Shown: positions 45,107 to 51,907 of the stretch, piece by piece
Numbering within the stretch: the first letter of the stretch is position 1
Layout of the letters: each line of letters begins with the position of its first letter
From: Porcincola sp945869225
GTDB lineage: Bacteria > Bacillota > Clostridia > Lachnospirales > Lachnospiraceae
Length of the DNA stretch: 64,000 nt
Direction of reading: 5' to 3'
Assembly (NCBI RefSeq): GCF_052118625.1
Contig: NZ_JBQKGW010000012.1
Coordinates: 26,458 to 90,457, forward strand
Program-made: the position numbers and the translations under genes
Notes under the pieces: model-generated
What the model was told of the DNA's origin: nothing
Database searches by the model: none
What the model saw: the letters and a program-made list of their open reading frames with translations, nothing else

Positions 45107-45290
45107 ATAAGAAAGACGCAAATCTGGTATGGTGTTATGCCCAGCTTGGAATGTATCTCATGTAACGAGGCGCGGTATTGGCATCTTTTGGCTTATAAGG
45201 TCAAATAGGATGATACTTGGAGCATCTGAATGCATCAGACAGGGTGAGATTTTCAACAACGGGATATTTTTCAAACTATGAGACTACATG

Positions 45291-45520
45291 AGCAAATTAA
45301 AAGCAAGTTAAAGTACACCCGGAAAACGTTGAAAATACAGGGCTTCTGTCATTCTCTGAGGTGAAAATGATTGAGCTCAGCAAGTTAAACGTGTCAGGGA
45401 GAGTGGCTTACCGTTTCACCGGGCGCTTTTTACCACGCGCGGATCGGAAGATATCGTGATATGCAATTGGTAGCAAGAGATGAAATTTGCGAGTGGCTAT
45501 TGTTGTTTTTTATTGACGAT
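45291..45520 (+). repeat. R1 repeat, left copy (uninterrupted)
   Basis: About 230 bp also present at 56838-56884 plus 58635-58822, where an IS splits it. It carries AGCAAGTTAA-type direct repeats (45291, 45302, 45379) and a nested palindrome (TACCA, ATATC-GT-GATAT, TGGTA). No gene is encoded. It forms the left end of a repeat-bounded unit whose right end is R2 (49395-49603). Confidence 0.85.
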
Positions 45521-45592
45521 TATTCATTCAATAATGTAATTTTCGGCATGTTCCCGGCAATGTTCTGGTGTGGGCTATAACCTTCAAGAGAG

Positions 45593-45630
45593 GTTATCAT
45601 CCACCTACTCGTGCTGTAATGGGTGATAAC
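45593..45630. repeat. Inverted repeat
   Basis: GTTATCATCCA (45593-45603) and TGGGTGATAAC (45620-45630) pair over 11 bp with one G-T; it lies between R1 and the XRE gene. Confidence 0.5.
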
Positions 45631-45692
45631 ATGGGTAATAAATCGGATCACGTCCACTTGCCTGAAGATAAAGGAAAATTGCTAATCGAAAA

Positions 45693-46049
45693 TTATTCCG
45701 GCTGTTTGCCATTCAGCGTTTTGATTTTTTCGTAATAGGAGATCATTCTTTTTTGCATCCCGGACTCATCATCCGAGATGCTTTTAATTATCTCGAAAAG
45801 TATTGGATCGTCTTTTTTGGATACAACGATCGCAGTCGGAGAAGGATCGTCTGTTTCACAGCAGAGATATTCATAAGAGCAGTGAAATGTCTGTGCCATG
45901 AAGCAGATCATCTGGTATGAAGGAATCCGCTCACCATTTTCATATCTCCAGTATCCCATAGGGGACAGATTAAGCATTCTTGCTGCTTCTGATTTATTGA
46001 TATTTAGGCTGGTGCGGATTTCCTGTAACCGCTCGGGACTGAAAGCCAT
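45693..46049 (-). CDS. XRE-family HTH regulator
   Basis: 118 residues. N-terminal HTH (LQEIRTSLNINKSEAARMLNLSPMGYWRYENGERIPSY) of the Cro/CI type and a variable C-terminus. It is transcribed away from the next gene; a tandem repeat overlaps the -35 of the divergent promoter, consistent with local regulation. First gene of the cargo between R1 and R2. Confidence 0.85.
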   Translation of the reverse strand: MAFSPERLQEIRTSLNINKSEAARMLNLSPMGYWRYENGERIPSYQMICFMAQTFHCSYEYLCCETDDPSPTAIVVSKKDDPILFEIIKSISDDESGMQKRMISYYEKIKTLNGKQPE

Positions 46050-46092
46050 ATGTATTCATTATCTCCTGGATTCTGGAAAAATTCTTAAATAC

Positions 46093-46136
46093 TCTATTTG
46101 ATTCTATTTGATATTGGGCTGAGAATCAATTATAAT
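46093..46136 (+). promoter_or_regulatory. Promoter with tandem operator-like repeats
   Basis: TTGATA (46108-46113), 17-bp spacer, TATAAT (46131-46136). Two identical TCTATTTGAT units (46093-46102, 46103-46112) overlap the -35, a good site for the divergent XRE protein. Confidence 0.7.
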
Positions 46137-46201
46137 TTATCCAATGGATATAATTATTACTGAACGGAAATCATGATACAACGACAGCAGGGAGATCAGC
46201 T

Positions 46202-46738
46202 ATGAGCTACGATATTTCCTTAAATGATCCTGTTACAGGCAGGATGGCAGAGGTTCCGGGACATTTCATGATTGGAGGAACATACAAAGCGGACTATCAT
46301 CCTGAAACGCACACATTTACACCGGCATTAAATACTGAGGCTGATTTGAATGTCACATACAACTACTCGCGCTATTACGAAGAAGTGTATCCTGAGAATG
46401 GCATCAGAACAATCTATGGCTTGTCAGGCGCTGACAGCATACCGGTCCTTTCCAACATGATTGAGAAGCTGGAAGAAAAATACAAAAAAGCCAGCGAATG
46501 GATTACGGTAAAACGACAAATTCAAGTAGCATATGATGAAAAAGGGAACGCCATAGAAGATCTGCTGAAAGCTATAGAGAGCGGAATCAAGTACTCATGG
46601 CGCGATGAAACAGTGGATTGGTATGAAGGACCTGATTCGGATTATTGGAGGTCGACAGCGGCAAACGCCATAAAACCTTTATATCAGCTTCTGGCACTTG
46701 CCAAGATGCGGCCGGATTGCATATGGGACGGTGACTGA
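46202..46738 (+). CDS. Conserved hypothetical protein
   Basis: 178 residues starting MSYDISLNDPVTGRM and ending AKMRPDCIWDGD. Similar beginnings and endings occur in uncharacterised proteins of accessory genome regions, from memory; no enzymatic motif is visible. Rich in Tyr/Trp/Asp; soluble. It is driven by the promoter at 46108 and is followed 52 bases later by another unknown gene. Confidence 0.75.
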   Translation: MSYDISLNDPVTGRMAEVPGHFMIGGTYKADYHPETHTFTPALNTEADLNVTYNYSRYYEEVYPENGIRTIYGLSGADSIPVLSNMIEKLEEKYKKASEWITVKRQIQVAYDEKGNAIEDLLKAIESGIKYSWRDETVDWYEGPDSDYWRSTAANAIKPLYQLLALAKMRPDCIWDGD

Positions 46739-46790
46739 ACTGATTTATCCCGCCATTTATCACGCCAAATGGAGAATATAGAAATTGTGT

Positions 46791-47531
46791 ATGAAAATAG
46801 TACAGGAATACTTAAAGACTCTTGATCCGGACAAATTGTATGATACATACTGCAGTAAATACGGGACATTCAAAGATGTCAGCGCTATGTCAGTACCGCC
46901 GGAAGTGATGCAGAAAATAAGAGAATACTATGAGAATAGGAGAGGAAATTTCCACGCATACATTGAGCGGCTTCTTTCTCTTACTCCTTCCGTTTCTGAA
47001 GAGGTTTCCATTCTGCTTTCCTATCCTGGTTTGGATGAATCGGAGTGGATGATCGAGCCGATAACGGAAATGTTCCTGCAGTCGGATATTCTCGAAAAAG
47101 CGGATGCTGATCTTACGCCATACGCGTATGAGTTCACAGCGCAGGAAGAAATTATGAGCTTTCTTGTATCGGACGCGCCATATACACAGCATCACCTTTT
47201 TGAGCTTATGGCTGATGTTTTATATGAAGCATCATGGTTCGGATACGAGCAGGAAGGTCTCGAAGACGCTATAAATAAACTGGACAAAGCGAAAGAAGAA
47301 GTGAAGGCAGGGCATACGAAACCGTTCCATTTCGAAGATTTTTTTCCGAAAGACATTGTGGATGAATATGAAGAAGAGAAAAGGGAACTGGGCGAAGAAG
47401 GAGAATGTCTGCAGCATAATGTCTTCGAGGCGGAAAATGCCCTGAATCGGTATTCGATGCTGAAACAGGTGGGAAGAGTGAGAGACGAAATGAAAAGAGG
47501 AAACATGCCTCCTACAAGCATTGTAAAATAA
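46791..47531 (+). CDS. Hypothetical protein, acidic
   Basis: 246 residues, strongly acidic, mostly helical, with a Glu/Lys-rich segment (about 165-215) that could form a coiled coil. No signal peptide or membrane segment and no family recognised. The start is uncertain: TTG at 46785 is better spaced from a GGAG than this ATG. Probably in one transcript with the preceding gene. Confidence 0.7.
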   Translation: MKIVQEYLKTLDPDKLYDTYCSKYGTFKDVSAMSVPPEVMQKIREYYENRRGNFHAYIERLLSLTPSVSEEVSILLSYPGLDESEWMIEPITEMFLQSDILEKADADLTPYAYEFTAQEEIMSFLVSDAPYTQHHLFELMADVLYEASWFGYEQEGLEDAINKLDKAKEEVKAGHTKPFHFEDFFPKDIVDEYEEEKRELGEEGECLQHNVFEAENALNRYSMLKQVGRVRDEMKRGNMPPTSIVK

Positions 47532-47614
47532 CGAGCGATATTTCCGGCATTTTGGAAGGATTGAATACTACGTTACGATTGATGTGGAGATGAAGTCTAT
47601 TGGAAATGATTTGA

Positions 47615-47639
47615 ATTGTAACGTAAAATAAGTTACAAT
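47615..47639 (+). promoter_or_regulatory. Palindromic operator over the antitoxin promoter
   Basis: ATTGTAAC (47615-47622) and GTTACAAT (47632-47639) are perfect inverted arms; TAAAAT (47624-47629) between them is a -10 candidate, with TGGAAA 17 bp upstream. A further half-site GTTACGATT lies at 47572-47580. The right arm ends 5 bases before the start codon. Confidence 0.7.
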
Positions 47640-47644
47640 TAAAA

Positions 47645-48637
47645 ATGACCAGAACTTTCACTTTCCATGCATTAAGAGGTAACAGATTGGAAGAGTATAT
47701 TGAAAAAATCCTTCATCAGTATGTTCAGATCTTTCCTTATGAAGAGGCAAATAAGTTACCACTAGCACTTAGGGGAACGTATACATTTTATTGGCTGATT
47801 ATTGGGGGCTATAAAGTACTCGCTGCTGAACCGTTTGAAAAAATGACTCTTGTGGACTTGAGAAAGCAACATCGGCAGATAGAAATATTAACCGGTCAGA
47901 AATGTGTTCTTTTTCTTAAGAATATTAACTACTATACGCGGGATACTCTGCTGGAAGAAGGAATACCTTTTATATGGGAGAACCACCAGATATACCTACC
48001 CTTTATTGGAATTCTTTTAGATGATCAGAAAGGGAAAAAAACCATTCCGTGCGGCAGGATATCATTTCTGACGCAGAAGCTGCTTCTCTGCTCCCTGTAT
48101 CAGAACTGGGAGAACGTAAACGTAACGAAAGCAGCGGAATTAATGAACGTTTCCAAGATGTCTATTACACGAAGCTTTGACGAATTGGAAGCACTGAATG
48201 TTCCGTATCTAAATGTGAAGTATCGTGCCAGGAATTTTACCGCTGATACGGATAAAAAAGCTATGTGGGAGCAGATTCGACCCATACTCCGTAATCCGAT
48301 TGTGAAGATTTATGCGCTTAAGGAGCAACCAGAACGACTTTTCACGCTATCAGGACTATCGGCTCTTTCCCATTATTCTCTGTTGAATGAACCGGACTGC
48401 CGTTATATTGCAGTTGCGAAAAAAGAACTTTCTTTGATTGATTTTTCTCTGGATAAGCTGTCCGGAGTCGGAGATATACCTGAGTGCATCGTACAGGAAG
48501 TTGGGTATAAGATACCTTTCGGAGACAAGAAAGCAATAGATCCATTTTCATTGATGCTCGGTTTAAGTGATGATGAACTGGAGGAACCGCGTATAAGCAA
48601 ATCAATTGATGAAATGTTGGAGAAGTATGTATGGTAA
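47645..48637 (+). CDS. AbiEi-like antitoxin / winged-helix regulator
   Basis: 330 residues. An N-terminal segment (about 1-115) of alpha/beta character is followed by a winged-helix motif (VTKAAELMNVSKMSITRSFDELEALN, about 155-180) and a C-terminal domain. It overlaps the next gene, a nucleotidyltransferase-like protein, by 7 bp. HTH protein plus nucleotidyltransferase is the layout of AbiE (type IV) toxin-antitoxin systems, where AbiEi represses its own promoter; a palindrome sits on the promoter here. No Shine-Dalgarno is visible and the predicted transcript leader is very short. Family assignment is inferred from layout, not a full match. Confidence 0.65.
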   Translation: MTRTFTFHALRGNRLEEYIEKILHQYVQIFPYEEANKLPLALRGTYTFYWLIIGGYKVLAAEPFEKMTLVDLRKQHRQIEILTGQKCVLFLKNINYYTRDTLLEEGIPFIWENHQIYLPFIGILLDDQKGKKTIPCGRISFLTQKLLLCSLYQNWENVNVTKAAELMNVSKMSITRSFDELEALNVPYLNVKYRARNFTADTDKKAMWEQIRPILRNPIVKIYALKEQPERLFTLSGLSALSHYSLLNEPDCRYIAVAKKELSLIDFSLDKLSGVGDIPECIVQEVGYKIPFGDKKAIDPFSLMLGLSDDELEEPRISKSIDEMLEKYVW

Positions 48638-49374
48638 AAGGACTTGATACATTCCGCGACTATTTTTCAGACTTTACGGATCAATATGTACTGATTGGAG
48701 GAGCCGCTTGTGATATTTCCTTCGGAGACATTGGATCAGATTTCCGTGCGACAAGAGATCTGGATATTGTAATTATCGTAGAGGCTCTTACAAAAGAATT
48801 CGGAGAGCATTTCTGGAACTTCATTCACGAAGGCGGATATCAGAACAGAGCAAAATCGAGCGGTGAACCGCAGTTTTACAGATTTGATAAACCACTTGAT
48901 GACAGATTTCCACTGATGATTGAGTTGTTTGCCAGATCAGAGTATTTACTTGATTATGATAACTCTCTGACACCTGTGCATATTGATGACAGCGTTTCCA
49001 GTCTCTCCGCAATACTATTGAATGATGCATACTACGGAGCCTTACTTCAGGGACGTGATATTATCGGAGGCGTTTCTGTGCTGAGGCCGAGCTGGCTGAT
49101 TCCATTCAAGGCTAAAGCATGGCTAGATCTGAGAGAGAAAATACAGCAAGGAATTCATGTAGATTCACGGGACCTGAAAAAGCATCGGAATGATGTTATA
49201 CGTATAGCATCGGAAATGGTATTGGAGCGGTGTGAACTTCCTGAGGAAATCAGGAGGGATATGACCGTTTTCATCGACGAGATGAATGTTACGGATCAGG
49301 ATCTTAAGAATTTAAAAATACACGGTGTAAAAGCATCTGATCTTCGGCAGGTTCTTACAGATGCATATCTCTGA
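48631..49374 (+). CDS. Nucleotidyltransferase-like toxin (AbiEii/MNT-type)
   Basis: 247 residues. YVLIGGAACDISFGD...RATRDLDIVII matches the polymerase-beta-like core (GG motif, then D-x-D after a T-x-D stretch) of AbiEii/MNT nucleotidyltransferases. AbiEii toxins transfer nucleotides to tRNA or other targets. The gene is translationally coupled to the HTH gene upstream and ends 20 bases before the R2 repeat, so it is the last cargo gene. Confidence 0.7.
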   Translation: MVKGLDTFRDYFSDFTDQYVLIGGAACDISFGDIGSDFRATRDLDIVIIVEALTKEFGEHFWNFIHEGGYQNRAKSSGEPQFYRFDKPLDDRFPLMIELFARSEYLLDYDNSLTPVHIDDSVSSLSAILLNDAYYGALLQGRDIIGGVSVLRPSWLIPFKAKAWLDLREKIQQGIHVDSRDLKKHRNDVIRIASEMVLERCELPEEIRRDMTVFIDEMNVTDQDLKNLKIHGVKASDLRQVLTDAYL

Positions 49375-49394
49375 CGGTGACGAAAAGATAGAAC

Positions 49395-49603
49395 GCTTGT
49401 AAAATCCCAAGATTGGGTCAAAACAGCTTGCAATGGACGCCACTCCACGGCATAATGATATTGTCACTCGTGACAATAAAATGACATTCAAATCATCCGT
49501 AAATTCATGAATCAGAAGAGAACAGTTCAGAAGCGAACTGTTTCGCGCGTTGATATAGGATCTATGGACCTCTAACCCCTTTTCAATCGAAGAGCTCGAG
49601 TGA
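49395..49603 (+). repeat. R2 repeat, left copy
   Basis: About 200 bp, nearly identical over most of its length to 58849-59038. It includes TTGTCAC-TC-GTGACAA (49461-49476) and AACAGTTC/GAACTGTT (49521-49542) palindromes and ends in CAATCGAAGAGCTCGAGTGAG. The left copy has a small insertion (about 49407-49426) with CCCAAGATTGGG. No gene is encoded. Confidence 0.88.
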
Positions 49604-49648
49604 GTCTAGAGTGGCTTAGAGGTTAAGTAAACAAATCTAGTAATTTCA

Positions 49649-49692
49649 AGGCTTGAAATCATGTTAAAAAAACATGGTTTCGGGCCTTTTTT
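49649..49692 (+). terminator. Terminator-like hairpin before the repA fragment
   Basis: 49649-49666 pairs with 49673-49690 with several G-T pairs, and TTTTTT follows. It would block transcription from the cassette into the repA fragment. Confidence 0.65.
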
Positions 49693-49708
49693 ATGTCGTG
49701 ATACGATT

Positions 49709-50122
49709 ATGATACGATTTTTTTCGGAAAAAACTGAATCTGAATTATTCCAGAATAGTGTCCGGACGGAAAAGCCGGAACAGAACAGCTTTACGCAAAT
49801 TCCTTTGTCATTGTACGAAGCGCAGCCATACCGAGAGATAACGCCATTGTCGAGACAGCTATATGGACTTCTCCGTTATCGGACCTGCCTTGCTGAGAAG
49901 TATTGCTGGGAAGACGAAAAAGGCAGGAGATACATTTATTTCACAATCCGGCAGATCTCAGAAGAACTGGGGTGCTCGGTCAGAACGGCAGGAAAGCTCA
50001 TGACAGAGCTGCAGGGAAAGGGATTACTTGAGAAGGAACGGCAGGGGCAGGGAAAGCCAAATCGAATATATCTGAATGAGCCTGGAGAACTGTTTCCGGG
50101 CGGAAAGGAAAGAAATGAATGA
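49709..50122 (+). pseudogene. RepA_N-type replication initiator, truncated
   Basis: 137 residues matching the N-terminal winged-helix domain of RepA_N proteins of plasmids and integrative elements: PLSLYEAQPYREITPLSRQLYGLL, IYFTIRQISEELGCSVRT, and LLEKERQGQGKPNRIYLNE. Complete family members are 250 residues or more; the C-terminal part is missing. There is no clear ribosome site. It marks a former plasmid- or ICE-borne segment. Confidence 0.75.
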
Positions 50123-50306
50123 TGTAAAGATTAATATAACGCTCGACCCTTTGAAGAACGGGCTGGTAATGCAGGATCATGGCAAGAAGGTGCCGCTGGA
50201 AAAGGATCTCCATTATCCAATCATCGGAAGCAGTTTATGCTGCAATACTTGTTCCCATAACAAAATATTGTTTCCCAGCCTTAACGAACTCAAAGCGGCA
50301 TCATAG
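50115..50306 (+). CDS. Small hypothetical protein overlapping the repA fragment
   Basis: 63 residues (MNDVKINITLDPLKNGLVMQDHG...) overlapping the repA stop by 8 bp, with AAAGGAAAG upstream. Small genes of this kind follow repA in Firmicute integrative elements. The last residues look out of register, so it may be truncated. Function unknown. Confidence 0.4.
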   Translation: MNDVKINITLDPLKNGLVMQDHGKKVPLEKDLHYPIIGSSLCCNTCSHNKILFPSLNELKAAS

Positions 50307-50427
50307 GAACGATATAACTTGCCTCTTCATCCCGATTATATGCAAGAAAGGAGAGCTGCACCATTAATTTCGGGTCAGAATATCTGACAATGCCATAGAT
50401 TATTGCTGCACTTTATTCGTTAATAAC
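50307..50427. other. Non-coding debris
   Basis: No gene, promoter or repeat is recognised here; it joins the repA fragment and a transposase remnant. Confidence 0.4.
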
Positions 50428-50589
50428 CCATCGTCCGCCGCGATCAGCGCCTCAGACCGCGAAGAAGCTATCCAGCTGATCGAAGAGGCGGTTTCCAATG
50501 GTGCCAGCCTTAATAAAGCCTGCCTTGAGCTCGGGATTCCAGAAAGGACATACTATCGGCGGAAGGCTCTTATAAAAAGGCTCTTATAA
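50428..50589 (+). pseudogene. IS3-type transposase remnant (N-terminal HTH of OrfB/helper)
   Basis: In frame from about 50446 the translation DREEAIQLIEEAVSNGASLN then ACLELGIPERTYYRRKA matches the HTH at the start of IS3-family transposases. The frame stops at 50587 after a 14-bp tandem duplication (GGCTCTTATAAAAA at 50565-50578 and 50579-50592). No DDE domain follows. It is unrelated to the intact IS at 56885. Confidence 0.6.
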
Positions 50590-50644
50590 AAAAGAGACAA
50601 CCTCGCGGATACAACTGATCCACAGGCGTCTCTTCTCCCTACTT
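50587..50644 (-). terminator. Intrinsic terminator of the araC-type gene
   Basis: On the minus strand AAGAGAC (50644-50638) pairs with GTCTCTT (50598-50592), with a GGATC/GATCC-type inner stem, followed by TTTTTAT. Confidence 0.65.
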
Positions 50645-50702
50645 GATGTTCTTACAGTAATCAGACTATTTCTTGTTGTTCTCCCGGATGTGCAGAAGAG
50701 AA

Positions 50703-51629
50703 TCATTCGCCAAATTCAATCCCGTCCTTCTCTTTACGGCCCTCTACGTCCTTCTCTTCTTCTTTAAACTGATCACGGAATTCTCTCGGGGACTGTCCGC
50801 ACAGCTTATGAAAAAGCCTGCTGAAGTACAGCGGATTATCATAGCCAACGACAGAGGCAATTTCCTGCACGCTGTACGCAGTCGTCTCCAAAAGGATCTG
50901 CGCATTAGAGATTCTAATGGAAAGAATATATTGATTTGGTGTATGCCCCGTATATCGTTTGAAACTTCGAATGAACCAGCTGATGCTCATTCCTCTTGCA
51001 GCCGCATACTCTTCTATGCTGATCTGCTTCCTGTAGTTCTCGTGAAAATAAGCAACGGCATGTACCATTTCTTCAGACAGGAACGGATTCTTTGGTGTAA
51101 CATGCTCTCCGTCCAGTCTGTGAATCATGATAAAGATTTCCCGCAGGTACATTACAAGAAGTTCTTCGTTATCCGTCCGGTTTCCTTTTCGCTCCTCGAT
51201 CATCCTCTGAAACAGATTCTTATACTCAACGGACGTACCCGTATAGATTACATGCTCATGATCCTTAAATCCGTACTTTCGAAGGATATTCGTCACGTCA
51301 TTTCCAGTGAAGTGAACCCAGTAAACTTCAGTCCGGTCAACACCGTAATAATAATACCGTTGTTCTTCTCTCGGACGGTACAGCACCATATTACCTGCGT
51401 TGACGATCTGTCGTTTCCCATTGAAATAGAAATAAGCTCTGCCATGCGCCACATACAGCAGCTGAAAGTCGAGCCTTCCTCTCGGTCTATACGTCGGAAG
51501 CCGCGGCCGACTGATCAAACGGAACATCCCGCAGCTGCCAACAAACAGCGGATGTTTTCTGTCCTTAAAGTCTATCCGGTTATTCTTATAGTAGGCGTTA
51601 TCGACAATGAGATCTTTTTCCTCAGGCAT
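50703..51629 (-). CDS. AraC-family regulator of the lactose module
   Basis: 308 residues: N-terminal cupin sugar-sensing domain (LLYVAHGRAYFYFNGKRQ, GNMVLYRP) and C-terminal double HTH (ISIEEYAAARGMSISWFIRSF and VQEIASVVGYDNPLYFSRLF). It is divergent from lacZ with a 278-base shared promoter region that contains a perfect palindrome. It probably senses a galactoside and activates lacZ and the symporter gene. Confidence 0.92.
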   Translation of the reverse strand: MPEEKDLIVDNAYYKNNRIDFKDRKHPLFVGSCGMFRLISRPRLPTYRPRGRLDFQLLYVAHGRAYFYFNGKRQIVNAGNMVLYRPREEQRYYYYGVDRTEVYWVHFTGNDVTNILRKYGFKDHEHVIYTGTSVEYKNLFQRMIEERKGNRTDNEELLVMYLREIFIMIHRLDGEHVTPKNPFLSEEMVHAVAYFHENYRKQISIEEYAAARGMSISWFIRSFKRYTGHTPNQYILSIRISNAQILLETTAYSVQEIASVVGYDNPLYFSRLFHKLCGQSPREFRDQFKEEEKDVEGRKEKDGIEFGE

Positions 51630-51845
51630 AACGACTTTCCCCTTGATGATACATTATTCACACTCCCAGAAGCCTTCTGCTGTCGCACCGACCCCGGCTT
51701 TTCAGATATTGTATCATTTTGTGCATGTTTCATCTATTTTTCTTTATATGAATTTCTCATTAACACCGATAAACTACAGATAAACAGAAATAAATGACAG
51801 CAATGGATGAACATCATATGAATTCTGTTCCGAGTCAATAAAATG

Positions 51846-51865
51846 CATGACATGGTAATGTCATG
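51846..51865. promoter_or_regulatory. Palindrome upstream of lacZ
   Basis: CATGACAT (51846-51853), GGTA, ATGTCATG (51858-51865): perfect 8-bp arms, 42 bases before lacZ. Operator candidate, possibly for a repressor rather than AraC, whose sites are usually direct repeats. Confidence 0.5.
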
Positions 51866-51907
51866 AAATAGATTGAAACCTCATGTGATACAGAAAGGAG
51901 ATTCCCA

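Larger units (their letters stand above)
44641..45290. other. Non-coding junction region after guaA
   Basis: 650 bases with no convincing gene. They hold two short open frames that look like gene ends (44668-44790, 44994-45089), an 18-bp stem-loop (44911-44959) and a 10-bp stem-loop (45074-45106). Composition is AT-richer than guaA. It is probably a scarred boundary of the accessory region. Confidence 0.5.

Noticed and set aside
50673..51797. 374-codon plus-strand frame opposite the AraC gene
   Set aside because: Antisense of a clear AraC-family gene; no family features.
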